From the NCBI RefSeq assembly GCF_004116405.1, contig NZ_SDIC01000001.1, forward strand, positions 372,001-436,000: a DNA stretch of 64,000 nt. Direction: 5' to 3'. The translations under genes and the position numbers were made by a program. Shown here piece after piece: positions 34,542 through 44,214 of the stretch. A model generated the notes under the pieces. That model searched no databases and was not told the origin of the DNA. It saw only the letters and a list, made by a program, of their open reading frames with translations. Every line of letters begins with the position of its first letter. Within the stretch, counting starts at the first letter, position 1. The stretch is from Halegenticoccus tardaugens. Lineage in GTDB: Archaea; Halobacteriota; Halobacteria; Halobacteriales; Haloferacaceae.

Positions 34542-34693
34542 CCCGTCGACCCGCCCTCGCCCGAGCGACCACCCCGTCGCGACCTCCCGGTTTCACTTTC
34601 ACTTTCACCGCGCGGACAAGGCTCGATTTTAATCATACACGTCTCTTCGTGGAAAATGCGTCCGTCGGTGAGCACCTGCGGGCGCACCCACCC

Positions 34694-34822
34694 ATGAGTC
34701 CCGACTGCCCCCCTCACGACACGCCGGAATCGCGCGCCTACCGGTGGCTGCGGTTGGTGAAGGCGCTGCTCGCGGTCGTCGTCTCGGCGCTGACCGTCGT
34801 CGAACTGCTGGGCGGGCTGTGA
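34694..34822 (+). CDS. Small single-span membrane protein, 42 aa
   Basis: Short ORF MSPDCPPHDTPESRAY then WLRLVKALLAVVVSALTVVE. One predicted transmembrane helix in the second half. Has an upstream TATA-like GATTTTAATC. High-GC DNA makes chance short ORFs common, so it is tentative. It is convergent with the DUF5817 gene. Confidence 0.4.
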   Translation: MSPDCPPHDTPESRAYRWLRLVKALLAVVVSALTVVELLGGL

Positions 34823-34841
34823 CGCCGGACCCAGAGTGCCC

Positions 34842-35357
34842 CTAGAGGAGCCGATAGCGCCCTCGGCTCTCGCTCGCCTCGCCGCGGCGCACGAGCGCCG
34901 CGAGTAGGTCGCGGGCGGCGTCGGCCGGCACGTCGCGTTCCGTCGCGTACTCGACGACCTCCCCCTCGGTCGGCCGGTCGCCCTCGCGGAGGGCGTCCTC
35001 GACGATCTCGCGCCGCCCCCGAGCGCGGCCGCCAGAGACGTCCCCCGCGGCGGCGACCTCGTCGGCGTCGAGTCCCGCCCCTTCGAGGAACTCCCGGTCG
35101 TCGACTCCGACGTCGTCGAGCCGACCCTCCATCGCCGCCACGTCGTCGAGTTCCGAGAAGGCGTCGCCGTGACCGCTCTTTCTCGCGAGCATCGCCGCGC
35201 GGACCTGCCGCGCCTGCTCGCGGTCGTCCGACTCGAAGAACCGCCGGAGCTTCCGCGTCCGGTGCCGCTTGCCGCAGCGGGAACACCGCGCCGTTTCGCC
35301 GGGGTCGCTGAGCAGCCAGAGGTTGCCACAGTCGGTGCAGCCGACCACCGCGTACAT
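34842..35357 (-). CDS. DUF5817-type protein with N-terminal zinc ribbon
   Basis: 171 aa. Begins MYAVVGCTDCGNLWLLSDPG and has a second pair CSRCGKRH, giving a four-Cys zinc ribbon. The rest is a helical domain ending in a wHTH-like segment (IVEDALREGDRPTEGEVVEY; LLAALVRRGEASESRGRY). Probably nucleic-acid binding. Start ATG at 35357. Divergent from the YihY gene. Confidence 0.85.
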   Translation of the reverse strand: MYAVVGCTDCGNLWLLSDPGETARCSRCGKRHRTRKLRRFFESDDREQARQVRAAMLARKSGHGDAFSELDDVAAMEGRLDDVGVDDREFLEGAGLDADEVAAAGDVSGGRARGRREIVEDALREGDRPTEGEVVEYATERDVPADAARDLLAALVRRGEASESRGRYRLL

Positions 35358-35487
35358 GAACCTCCGTTGGTCGCTCCCGCGCTTGAATCTACTGTCCCGC
35401 TGCGGATCGCCCGGCTCTCCTGTCGGACGACGGCGACAAGCGTCTTGGTTCGACCGTCCGACACCGTCGCATGCGAAGTGACCCTCG

Positions 35488-36288
35488 ATGACGCTGACCG
35501 AAACGATCGCGGCGGTCGTGCGGACCGCCCGCGACCGCGACGTCACCTTCATGGCGGCGGGGTTCGCCCACTACGCCTTCGCGTCGATCGTCCCGCTCCT
35601 GCTCGTCGCGCTCGCCGCCGCCTCGTTCGTCGGCGAGGGGCGGTTCGTCCGCGACCTCATCGCGGGCCTCGGATCGACGCTCACCCCCAGCGCGCGGCGG
35701 GTCCTCGTTCGGCTGCTGACCGCGACGAGCGGCCGGGCGGGCGCGGGGATCGTCGGCCTGATCGCGGCGCTGTGGAGCGGCTTGAAGGTCTTTCGCGGGC
35801 TCAAGATCGCGTTCGCGTCGGTGTACGACGCGGAGGCCGCGATCTCCCTGTCGGACCAGGTGCGCGACGGCGTCGTCGTCCTCAGCCTGATCGCCCTCGC
35901 GCTCGTCGCGATGACGCTGTCCGGGATCGTCGCTTCGTTCGTCGACCTCCCCGTCGCGCACCCGGCGCTCGCGAGCGCCGTCGTCCTCTTTTCGACGTTC
36001 GTGCTCGCGTTCCTGCCGATCTACTACGTCCTGCCGCCGGTGCCGGTGTCGCTCCGCGAGGTCCTCCCGGGGACCCTCTTCGCCGCCCTCGGCTGGCTGG
36101 TCCTGCAGTTCGGCTTCGCGCTCTACACGCGGGTCGCCGGCGAGTACGCCGCCTACGGTCTCCTCGGCGCGGTGCTCCTCTTCGTGACGTGGCTGTACGT
36201 CGGCGGAATCGTCCTGCTTCTCGGCGCCGTGGTCAACGCGGTGCTGGCGCGGGAGACGCCGCTGGCGACGCTCCGCGCGCCGCGGTAG
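35488..36288 (+). CDS. YihY/BrkB-family inner-membrane protein
   Basis: 266 aa with about six transmembrane helices. Starts MTLTETIAAVVRTARDRDVT; the family segments FAHYAFASIVPLLLVALAAA, GLKVFRGLKIAFASVYD and EYAAYGLLGAVLLFVTWLYV are present. Earlier guesses as RNase BN were withdrawn; function still unclear. Monocistronic. Confidence 0.9.
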   Translation: MTLTETIAAVVRTARDRDVTFMAAGFAHYAFASIVPLLLVALAAASFVGEGRFVRDLIAGLGSTLTPSARRVLVRLLTATSGRAGAGIVGLIAALWSGLKVFRGLKIAFASVYDAEAAISLSDQVRDGVVVLSLIALALVAMTLSGIVASFVDLPVAHPALASAVVLFSTFVLAFLPIYYVLPPVPVSLREVLPGTLFAALGWLVLQFGFALYTRVAGEYAAYGLLGAVLLFVTWLYVGGIVLLLGAVVNAVLARETPLATLRAPR

Positions 36289-36356
36289 TTCGTTCGCCCG
36301 CGGCGAGCAGTCCGCCCGGGGTGACCTTTATCGTCCCCGCCCGCGCTCGGACGCGC

Positions 36357-36695
36357 ATGGAGCGCGTACCCACCGATGCGGTCGACTCGACGGAGGCGGT
36401 GTCCGGCGTCCACCTCTCGCAACTCGCCGCTGGCGAGCGGATGAGCGTCCAGCACTTCGTCATCGAACCCGGCGCGACGGTCCCGGAGCACAGCCACCAC
36501 CACGAGCAGACGGGGTACATCGTCGAGGGGACGCTGACGTTCCTCGTCGACGGGGACGAAGTCCGCGTCGAGGCGGGCGACTCCTACGTGATCCCGGGCG
36601 AGGAACCGCACGCGGCGGAGAACCGGGGGGAGACGCCGGTGAAAGGCGTCGACATTTTCGGGCCGCCGCGAACGGATCCCGACTGGAAGGAGTAG
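36357..36695 (+). CDS. Single-domain cupin protein
   Basis: 112 aa. One double-stranded beta-helix: motif 1 EHSHHHEQTGYIVEGTLTF (three His and Glu as metal ligands) and motif 2 GDSYVIPGEEPHAAEN (His). A small metal-binding cupin of unknown enzyme role. Start ATG at 36357 (the longer opening belongs to another frame of the YihY gene). Confidence 0.9.
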   Translation: MERVPTDAVDSTEAVSGVHLSQLAAGERMSVQHFVIEPGATVPEHSHHHEQTGYIVEGTLTFLVDGDEVRVEAGDSYVIPGEEPHAAENRGETPVKGVDIFGPPRTDPDWKE

Positions 36696-36758
36696 ACTAT
36701 AAGAGGGCACGGGAAGAGGGCAGGGGAGCGCCGATCGACCCCGTCGGGCCGACGCGGT

Positions 36759-37049
36759 TCAGTCGACCTCGAACCCCATCTCTTCGAGCACGCCCGGCAC
36801 GCGGTTTCGGTGGTCGCCCTGGAGCTCGACGGCGGTCTCCTCGACCGTCCCGCCGGTCGCGAGCTTGCGTTTCAGCTCCGATGCCACCTCGTCGATGTCG
36901 ATGACGCTGGTCTCGAATCCCTCGACGATGGTCACGGGCTTGCCGTAGCGGCGTCGCTCGACGCGCACGGAGAGCCGCTGCTCCGCGCGGTCGAGGTCGG
37001 CCAGGGGGTCGAGGTCGTCGAAGTCGTCGAACGGATCGCCGTTTGTCAC
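36759..37049 (-). CDS. eIF1/SUI1-like translation initiation factor
   Basis: 96 aa from a GTG start (VTNGDPFDDFDDLDPL). The SUI1 domain has RRRYGKPVTIVEGFE and ATGGTVEETAVELQGDHRNR, the classic GT-G(E)-I-loop. Helps select start codons on the small ribosomal subunit. A second, longer opening upstream looks like leader DNA. It is the first gene to the left of the IS insertion. Confidence 0.88.
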   Translation of the reverse strand: MTNGDPFDDFDDLDPLADLDRAEQRLSVRVERRRYGKPVTIVEGFETSVIDIDEVASELKRKLATGGTVEETAVELQGDHRNRVPGVLEEMGFEVD

Positions 37050-37202
37050 GACGTACCGTACGGGACGGACGGCAAAGAATGTGGTGCGAGCGTGCCGCCG
37101 GGGACCGCCGGGTACTCTCCCGCGAATCGTGCACTGGCGGGCGGACCTCACTTGTCGCGGGCGGTCGCCTCTCGTTATTTAACGACCGTAATTGATTATT
37201 CT

Positions 37203-38076
37203 GGCTCTGTTGGAATTTTCATGGAGTTACAGGTACGTCCGGTAGTGTGAGCGAATGCAGACCCTCCCGAAGTCGCGGTTACTTCGGTTCGTTGAGCAAG
37301 CATTCCACTTGGCCTCACGAGCTATCGCTCGTTACTCATCGAAGTTCTCGAAACGCCGGCACACACTTCAACAGCACATCGTCTTGCTCTGTCTCAAGAT
37401 ACGGAAGAATACGACGTACCGCGAGCTACTTGACGAGCTTATCGAGATGCCCCGGATTCGGAATGCCATCGATTTTGAGGAACTACTGTCTCCTTCGACG
37501 TTATGTAAGGCGTTCAATCGGCTCGATATGGCGGTTTGGCGTGTCCTGCTCAACCTCTCGGTTACACTTCTCCCGACCAACGGTGTCGTCGGGATCGACG
37601 CCTCCGGGTTCGACCGCAGTTACGCCTCAAAACACTACACGAAGCGAACGAAGTTGACGATTCAGCAGTTGAAAGTTACACTGCTCGTAGACACGAGAGC
37701 GAATGCGATCATTGATGTCCACGTAACGACGACCAGAAAACACGACTCGCAGATCGCGCCGTCACTCATCAGGCGCAATACCGGTGAGGTGGCGATTCTT
37801 CTCGGTGACAAAGGATACGACGACCGGAAGGTTCGGGCGTTAGCCTGTGAGGAGAATCTTCGTCCGCTTATCAAACACCGAGAGTTCTCGGCACTTCACA
37901 AGGCATGGAATGCTCGGCTGGACGCCGACCTTTACGGCCAACAGAGTCAGAACGAGACGGTAAACTCCCGTCTCAAGCGAAAATATGGGGCATTCGTGCG
38001 CTCACGACACTGGTGGAAGCAGTTTCGTGAGCTCGTTATCGACTGTCTCACTCACAATATCGAGAAGACACTCTGA
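37203..38076 (+). mobile_element. IS5-type insertion sequence, right end not identified
   Basis: Left end GGCTCTGTTGGA (37203-37214) resembles the terminal repeat of haloarchaeal IS5-type elements. No inverted copy is visible in the 270 bp after the transposase. The element is either truncated on the right or has lost its end. The flanking segment has low GC. Confidence 0.6.
37255..38076 (+). CDS. IS5-family (DDE) transposase
   Basis: 273 aa. The DDE catalytic triad is visible: D in GIDASGFDRS, D in LGDKGYDDRK and E in QNETVNSRLKRKYG, followed by the YREK-like R/K. Appears full length. Cuts and joins element ends. Lower GC than neighbours, with codon use unlike the core. Confidence 0.92.
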   Translation: MQTLPKSRLLRFVEQAFHLASRAIARYSSKFSKRRHTLQQHIVLLCLKIRKNTTYRELLDELIEMPRIRNAIDFEELLSPSTLCKAFNRLDMAVWRVLLNLSVTLLPTNGVVGIDASGFDRSYASKHYTKRTKLTIQQLKVTLLVDTRANAIIDVHVTTTRKHDSQIAPSLIRRNTGEVAILLGDKGYDDRKVRALACEENLRPLIKHREFSALHKAWNARLDADLYGQQSQNETVNSRLKRKYGAFVRSRHWWKQFRELVIDCLTHNIEKTL

Positions 38077-38146
38077 ACAGTGTGGGTATAGATCAACGAT
38101 GAAGCGAACCAAGCCGTAACATCTCTGATTTTCGTTAGAAGCGCCA

Positions 38147-38178
38147 TGACCGATACAGAGACTGTATGCAGCAGAGCG
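38147..38178 (-). repeat. Two-copy repeat, copy 1 (TGACCGATACA...GTATGCAGCA)
   Basis: Shares 22 of its first 27 positions with 38834-38860, in the same orientation. The minus frame of both copies can encode AAYxLCIG. Both lie in gene-free AT-richer DNA near the transposase. Confidence 0.55.
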
Positions 38179-38291
38179 TTTTCTATAGATGGTGTGAGTG
38201 GCAAGCGGGCAACGAGACATGTCTGGCGTGAGCGAGTTCTCCATGGGAGCCAGGCTCAGCAGCGTCCCCACTAAGATGCAATTTCTATCGG

Positions 38292-38312
38292 TTGGGATTC
38301 TTGGCGTCCCAA
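38292..38312. promoter_or_regulatory. Hairpin/operator before the DUF1801 gene
   Basis: TTGGGA (38292-38297) and TCCCAA (38307-38312) form a dyad about 32 nt before the ATG at 38344. The position would cover the core promoter. Confidence 0.35.
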
Positions 38313-38343
38313 TCGTTAACCCGCATCCGACCTTCTATAGAGT

Positions 38344-38748
38344 ATGGTGAAGAATGACCCGGCGAATGATGAGTCGCCCTCCGAAGAAATCGATGCGATA
38401 ATCGAGGACTTGGACGACTGGAAAGGAGAGACCCTCTCCCAGGTTCGCAGTCTCATCAAAGAAGCCGACCCCGATGTCGTGGAAGAGGTGAAGTGGAAAA
38501 AGCCCTCGAACCCCGAGGGTGTGCCAGTCTGGTATCACGATGGCATCATCTGCAACGCTCAGGCGTTCAAGGAGAAAGTGAAAGTGACCTTCGAGAAGGG
38601 TGCCTCGATGGAAGACCCCGAAGGCCTGTTTAACGCAAGCCTCGATGCCAAGGTCAGCCGAGCTATCGACATCTACGAGGGTGATGAACTCGACGAAGCG
38701 GCATTCAAATCCCTCGTTCAAACCGCCGTGAGCCTGAACGAGTCCTAG
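38344..38748 (+). CDS. DUF1801-domain protein
   Basis: 134 aa. YdhG-like fold: IDAIIEDLDDWKGETLSQVR, the conserved VVEEVKWKKPSNPEGVPVWY and IICNAQAFKEKVKVTFEKGA. Small soluble protein, no known biochemical role. Located in the accessory patch between the IS and icd. Confidence 0.85.
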   Translation: MVKNDPANDESPSEEIDAIIEDLDDWKGETLSQVRSLIKEADPDVVEEVKWKKPSNPEGVPVWYHDGIICNAQAFKEKVKVTFEKGASMEDPEGLFNASLDAKVSRAIDIYEGDELDEAAFKSLVQTAVSLNES

Positions 38749-38833
38749 CAGCACATCGCTCAGGTCGAATCAAACCATCGTTTGAGCACCCGCAGAGTTC
38801 ACGCTCCGAAACTGTTTTTTTCGACACCCGGCC

Positions 38834-38866
38834 TGACCGATACACAGCGCGTATGCAGCACGCACG
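38834..38866 (-). repeat. Two-copy repeat, copy 2
   Basis: TGACCGATACACAGCGCGTATGCAG-type sequence, 687 bp after copy 1 in the same orientation. It contains the near-palindrome ATAC-ACAGCGC-GTAT. The frame here reads CVRAAYALCIGQAG on the minus strand; whether that is coding is uncertain. Confidence 0.55.
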
Positions 38867-38984
38867 CAAAAATGTCTATCGAAACTGGTAGTTCCTTTAA
38901 CAATCAGGTCGCCCACCTGCGGAACGGCCATTCTGGCGGGGAAAACGTCGAAGAAATAGGATTTCAACAAAGCCATTATTTTCT

Positions 38985-39185
38985 ATGGTAGAGATAGCCG
39001 GATATGCGATTAAGAACGAGCGCGTTCAACTCGCGGTAGCAGTCGCTCTCACGTTCGGTCTCTTGGACTACTTCGTAATATCTCCGACTCGGGGCCCACT
39101 ACTAGAGTTCGCAATTTCGGTATCCGTTACTGTAATTTCCTTTGTGACTGTTATTATTCTATCCACTAACAAGACCAAACCGTAG
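38985..39185 (+). CDS. Small two-span membrane protein, 66 aa
   Basis: Two hydrophobic segments (LAVAVALTFGLLDYFVI, residues about 16-32; FAISVSVTVISFVTVIIL, about 42-60) with a short loop. No family recognised. Lower GC than the core. It sits 118 nt after repeat copy 2. Confidence 0.5.
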   Translation: MVEIAGYAIKNERVQLAVAVALTFGLLDYFVISPTRGPLLEFAISVSVTVISFVTVIILSTNKTKP

Positions 39186-39347
39186 GTACAATCGGTAACC
39201 TCTGAGACTGGCGTTACTCTACGGCCGAGAATCCCCTCGCAGGGTCACGGGTCTCAGATCCCTCAGATTTCGAGATTCACGGATTCGTTTGCCTAGTGAA
39301 ATCAGATCGAAAGAAGCAGATCCGTCGGCCGAACGGTCGAGGTCCGT

Positions 39348-40610
39348 CTACGCCAGCTTCTCGACGTTCTCGACGATCTTGTCGGCGAACTCGCTGGTGG
39401 CGAGCTTCTCGCCGCCGTCGATCTGCCGGTGGAGGTCGTAGGTGACCTCCTTCGAGGCGATCGTCTCCTCGACGGCGTCGCGGACGAGCGTCGCCGCGTC
39501 CTTCCAGCCGAGGTACTCGAGCATGATGCGGCCCGAGAGGATCATCGCCGTCGGGTTCACCTTGTCCTCGCCGGCGTACTTGGGCGCGGAGCCGTGGACG
39601 GGTTCGGCCAGACAGCGGCCGTCGCCGAAGTTCGCGCCGGGGGCGATGCCGAGGCCGCCGATCTGCGCGCCCGCCGCGTCGGACATGTAGTCGCCGTTGA
39701 GGTTCATCGTCGCGATCACGTCGTACTGGCCCGTGCGGGTGAGGAGCTGCTGGAGCATGTTGTCCGCGATGCGGTCCTTGACGACGAGCTTGTCCGCGGG
39801 CTGTTCACCGTCGTACTCGTCCCACAGCGCGTCCTCGGTGATGGTGACGTCGCCGTACTCCTCCTCGGCGAGTTCGTAGCCCCAGTCGCGGAACGCGCCC
39901 TCGGTGAACTTCATGATGTTGCCCTTGTGGACGAGCGTCACCGAGTCGCGGTCGTTCTCCAGCGCGTACTCGATCGCCTGCCGGACGAGCCGCTTGGTCC
40001 CGAACTCCGTGATCGGCTTGACGCCGATGCCGATGGGGCCGTCGTGCAGCTTGTCGCCGACGCCCATCTCCCCCGCGAGGAACTCCTTTACCTCCTCGAC
40101 CTCGCCGGTGCCGGCCTCCCACTCGATGCCGGCGTAGACGTCCTCCGTGTTCTCGCGGAAGAACACCATGTCCATCGCTTCGGGGTTCTTCACGGGCGAG
40201 GGGACGCCGTCGATGTGGTAGGTCGGTCGGACGTTCGCGTACAGGTCGAGCTTCTGGCGGAGGGCGACGTTCAGCGAGCGAAAGCCCGCGCCGACGGGCG
40301 TGGTGAGCGGGCCCTTGATGGCGACGCGGAACTCGCGGATGGCGTCGACGGTGTCGTCGGGGAGGTTCTCGCCGTACTCGTCGCGGGCGGACGCGCCGGC
40401 GTAGACGCGCATCCAGCTGATCGAGCGACCGGTCGCCTCGGCGGCGGCCTCGAGGACCTTCTGGGCGGCGGGGCCGACGTCGGTGCCGATGCCGTCGCCG
40501 TGGATGATCGGGATGATCGGCTGCTCCGGGACGTCGAGCTTCCCGGTCTCCTCGTCGGCGAGCGTGATCTTCTCCCCCTCCGAAGGGACCTCGACCTTGT
40601 CGTAGCTCAT
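39348..40610 (-). CDS. icd: NADP-dependent isocitrate dehydrogenase
   Basis: 420 aa. Oxidises isocitrate to 2-oxoglutarate in the TCA cycle. Contains IHGDGIGTDVGPAAQKV at the coenzyme/substrate cleft, substrate-binding RSLNVALRQKLDLYANVRP, FFRENTEDVYAGIEW and the Mg-binding MNLNGDYMSDAAGAQIGGLG. Start ATG at 40610. Divergent from the asparaginase-like gene. Confidence 0.95.
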   Translation of the reverse strand: MSYDKVEVPSEGEKITLADEETGKLDVPEQPIIPIIHGDGIGTDVGPAAQKVLEAAAEATGRSISWMRVYAGASARDEYGENLPDDTVDAIREFRVAIKGPLTTPVGAGFRSLNVALRQKLDLYANVRPTYHIDGVPSPVKNPEAMDMVFFRENTEDVYAGIEWEAGTGEVEEVKEFLAGEMGVGDKLHDGPIGIGVKPITEFGTKRLVRQAIEYALENDRDSVTLVHKGNIMKFTEGAFRDWGYELAEEEYGDVTITEDALWDEYDGEQPADKLVVKDRIADNMLQQLLTRTGQYDVIATMNLNGDYMSDAAGAQIGGLGIAPGANFGDGRCLAEPVHGSAPKYAGEDKVNPTAMILSGRIMLEYLGWKDAATLVRDAVEETIASKEVTYDLHRQIDGGEKLATSEFADKIVENVEKLA

Positions 40611-40833
40611 GAACGTTCGGTGGTTTCCCGAGCAGCCTAAAATGCCTGCCGTTCTCCGCCGCGAGTCGCAAATGTCGCCGGGAGACCGGCCCGTCAGCAC
40701 GTCGCACGACCGCCGGGCGTCCGGCTTCGACCAGCGCGGTTGGGTCGAGGCGCGGTTGGATCGAGGCGCGGTTCGACCGAGGCGCGCTCGGACCGACACG
40801 CAGATGTGCCGCACGCGCGACGCGTCGAGTGCC

Positions 40834-41787
40834 ATGCACGTCATCGTCCACGGGGGCGCGGGGGGCGTCCCCGACGACCCCGGACCCAGACAGGCCGTCC
40901 TCGACGCGGCGGCCGCGCGCGGCACCGAGGCGGCGACGCCGCTCGACGCCGTCGAGGCGGCCGTGAACGTACTCGAATCGGACGAACGGTTCAACGCGGG
41001 CGTCGGCGGCGCGGTCCAGTCGGACGGCGTCGTCCGGACCGACGCCGGGATCATGACCAGCGACCGCGCGGTCGGCGCGGCGGCCGGCATGCCGGGCGTC
41101 GAACGCGCCGTCTCGGTCGCCCGCGTCGTCATGGAGGAGACGCCGCACGTCCTCGTCGCGGGGGAGCGGGCCGTCGACCTCGCCGCCGACTTCGGCGTCG
41201 AAACCGGCGTCGACCTGCTGACGGCGCGGAGCCGCGAGCGGTGGGAGGAGGCGAACCCGCCGTCGGAGGCGGGCGAGTCCCCACCGAGGGCCCACCTCGC
41301 GTGGCTCCGCGACCGGTGGGGCGACCACGACGCGGGTGAGGGCGACTCCGTCGACCGCGACGGAGGTGATGGCGTCGACCGCGCCGACCGCGGCGCGGGA
41401 ACGCTCGACCACACCGATCACGACACGGTCGGGGCGGTGGCGAGCGACGGGGAGACGTTCGCGGCGGCGACCTCGACGGGCGGGCGCTGGTTCGCGCTCG
41501 CCGGCCGCGTCGGCGACGTGCCGCAGGTCGGCTCGGGCTTCTACTGCGCTCCGGCGGGGGGAGCGAGCGCGACCGGCTTCGGCGAGGACATCGCCCGCGT
41601 CACCCTCTCGCGCCGCGCCGTCTCGCTCCTCGAACGGGGACTCGACGCGGAAACGGCGGCTCACGTAGCGATCGAGGAGTTCGGCGAACTCACCGGGTCG
41701 GAGGCGGGGCTGATCGTGCTCGACGCCGACGGCGCGGGGAGCGCCTACAACAGCGACGGGATGCAGACCGCGGTCGCGCGGTCCTGA
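40834..41787 (+). CDS. Isoaspartyl peptidase/L-asparaginase (Ntn hydrolase)
   Basis: 317 aa. The precursor self-cleaves to expose the nucleophilic Thr in DHDTVGAVASDGE; MHVIVHGGAGGVPDDPG is the family start, and FNAGVGGAVQSDGVV and GGRWFALAGRVGDVPQVG complete the active site. The residues before the cleavage site (DSVDRDGGDGVDRADRG) form an Asp/Gly-rich linker. Removes isoaspartyl residues or asparagine amide. Start ATG at 40834. Confidence 0.9.
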   Translation: MHVIVHGGAGGVPDDPGPRQAVLDAAAARGTEAATPLDAVEAAVNVLESDERFNAGVGGAVQSDGVVRTDAGIMTSDRAVGAAAGMPGVERAVSVARVVMEETPHVLVAGERAVDLAADFGVETGVDLLTARSRERWEEANPPSEAGESPPRAHLAWLRDRWGDHDAGEGDSVDRDGGDGVDRADRGAGTLDHTDHDTVGAVASDGETFAAATSTGGRWFALAGRVGDVPQVGSGFYCAPAGGASATGFGEDIARVTLSRRAVSLLERGLDAETAAHVAIEEFGELTGSEAGLIVLDADGAGSAYNSDGMQTAVARS

Positions 41788-41837
41788 GCGGAGGTGGAAA
41801 ACGGGCGGCGATGCCGGGGTGACCCGTCTCGACCGCG

Positions 41838-44214
41838 CTACGAACCCTCGGTGAACACGTCGCCGAGGTCGACGGACGGTTCGCGTCGTCCCTCGGCGCG
41901 AAGCGGCTGCGGCTCCTCCGCCGGTGCGCTCGCCCTCGTCCGTTCCATCAACCGCTCGTGGGCGTTTCTGACCGGCTCGTCGTTCGTCGGACGCACCTGC
42001 TCGTAGCGTCCGTCTGGACGCATCACCCACCGTTTGCGGTTGTCCGAGAGCATCGCGTCGAGGATCGTCCGCAGTTCCTCGCGGAGCGCCCCGCCCTCGA
42101 CCGGCGCGACCGCCTCGACCCGGCGGTCGAGGTTCCGGGTCATCCAGTCGGCGGAGCCGACGTAGTACGCCGGGTCGCCGTCGTTGTGGAAGTAGAAGAT
42201 CCGCGAGTGTTCGAGAAAGCGGCCGACGACGCTGTGGACGGAGACGGTGTCGCTCACGCCCTCCAGCCCCGGCCGGAGCCGACAGATGCCGCGGACCAGG
42301 AGGTCGATCTCGACGCCCGCGATCGACGCCTCGTACAGTTCGCGGACGATCGCCGGGTCCTCCAGCGCGTTCATCTTCGCGACGATCCGCCCCTCCTTCC
42401 CCTCGCGGGCGTGTTCCGCCTCCCGCCGGATGAGGTCCGTGAACCGCCCGCGCATGTTCTCGGGGGCGACGAGGAGTTTTCTGTACCGCTCGTGCAGCGA
42501 GTGGCCGGTGAAGAAGTTGAACAGCTTCACGAGGTCCTGTCCGACGTCGCGGTCCGCGGTCAGGAGTCCGAGGTCGACGTACGTCTTCGCCGTTTCGGAG
42601 TGGTAGTTTCCGGTGGCGACGTGCGAGTACAGCCGCACGTCCTCGCCCTCCTCGCGGACGACGAGCGCGGTCTTGCTGTGGGTCTTCAGCCCGATCGTCC
42701 CGTAGGCGACGTGGATCCCCTCCTCCTCCAGCCGTTTCACCCACCGGAGGTTGTTCTCCTCGTCGAACCGCGCCTTCACCTCGACCATCACCGCGACCTG
42801 TTTCCCGTTCTTCGCCGCCTCGATCAGACTCTCTATCACCTGCGAGTCGCTGGCGGTGCGGTAGATCGCCGCCTTTATCGCGAGCACGTCCGGATCGCTC
42901 GCGGCGGCGTCGAGGAACGCCTGCACGGTGTTCGAAAACGAGTGGTACGGGTGGTGGACGAGCACGTCGTCGCGAGCGATCTCCGCGAACAGCTCCGCCG
43001 GGCGGTCGGAGTCGAGCCCCGCAAAGCGCGGGTGGACCTGCGGCGTCCACGGGTCGAGCCGCAGGTCCGGCCGATCGAGCCCCGTGAGGTCCACGAAGCC
43101 GCGGTAGTCGAGCGGACCGTCGAGTTCGAACACTTCCCGCTCGTCGACGCCCAACTGCTCCGTCAGGAGCGCCCGCGCCCGCTCGGGCATGTCCGCGGCG
43201 ACTTCCAGCCGGACGACGGTGGCGAAGCGGCGCTGGCGGAGCACGTCCTCGATCATCTCGATCAGCCCCTCCGCGACCTCCTCGTTGCGCCGGACCTCCG
43301 CGTTGCGCGTCACGCGGAACAGCGACGCGTCGAGCACCTCGACGTTCGGAAAGAGCAGATCGAGGTTCGCCTCGACGACCTCCTCCAGGGGGACGAACGT
43401 CGCCTCGCACCCGTCGGCGGTCGCTCCGTTCCCACCGATCGTCCGGTTCTCGTCGGCCTCCCCGTTCCTCCCGTCGACCGCGCCGTTCCCCGCAGCCGCA
43501 CTCTCCTCTCCGTCGACGCGAACCAGCCGCGGGCGGTTCTTGGGGATCTTCACGCGCGAGAATTTCACCTCGTCGTCCGGCCCCTCGCGCGTCAGCACGC
43601 CGAGCGAGAGGCTCAGGTTCGAGATGAAGGGAAACGGGTGCGCCGGGTCGAACGTGAGGGGCGTGAGCGTCGGCAGCACCGAGCCCTCGAAGTACTCCCT
43701 GAGGCGCGTTCGCTCCGCCCCGCTCAGGTCGTCGTGTTCGACGACGCGGATTCCCGCCTGGGCGAGCCGCGGGCCGGAGTTCCTCGCGGTAGCAGCGAGC
43801 CTGCGTCTCGAACAGCTCGTGCGCCTCGACCAGGATCTCCCGCCACTGCTCTGTCGGCGTCCGGCCGTCCGCGGTGAGCTCGGTGACGCCGGCGTCCATC
43901 TGCTGTTTCAGCCCGCCCACGCGCTTCATGAAGAACTCGTCCATGTTCGTCGTGAAGATGGCGAGGAACTTCGCGCGCTCTAAGAGCGGGTTGCGGTCGT
44001 CGAGCGCCTCGTGGAGCACCCGACGCTGAAACGCCAGCTCGCTCAGCTCGCGGTTCAGGTAGTACGTCGGATCGTCGAGGTCGGGCGTCCTCCCCTCGCC
44101 GGCGTCCGCGTCCCCGCCGGTCGTCTCCTCGTCGATCTTCGCCTCGTCGATCTTCGCCTCTCCACCGTTTACCGCATCCTCGTCGTGGCTCACGCTCGTC
44201 CTCCGGTCCGTCAT
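41838..44214 (-). pseudogene. ppk1: Polyphosphate kinase 1, interrupted by one +1 frameshift
   Basis: PPK1 makes long-chain polyphosphate from ATP. The N-terminal part (DPTYYLNRELSELAFQRRVL; FTTNMDEFFMKRVGGL) reads from ATG 44214 to about 43776. The frame then shifts, and the rest (LPTLTPLTFDPAHPFPFISN onward) continues to 41838. Skipping one C in the CCC run at 43771-43773 rejoins the typical AGIRVVEHDDLS sequence. The catalytic His is in ATGNYHSETAKTYVDL. Repaired length is about 791 aa. The shift is either a sequencing error or real inactivation. Confidence 0.85.

Noticed and set aside
38077..38343. Search for an inverted repeat matching GGCTCTGTTGGA as the right end of the IS.
   Set aside because: No TCCAACAGAGCC-like sequence found in this stretch.
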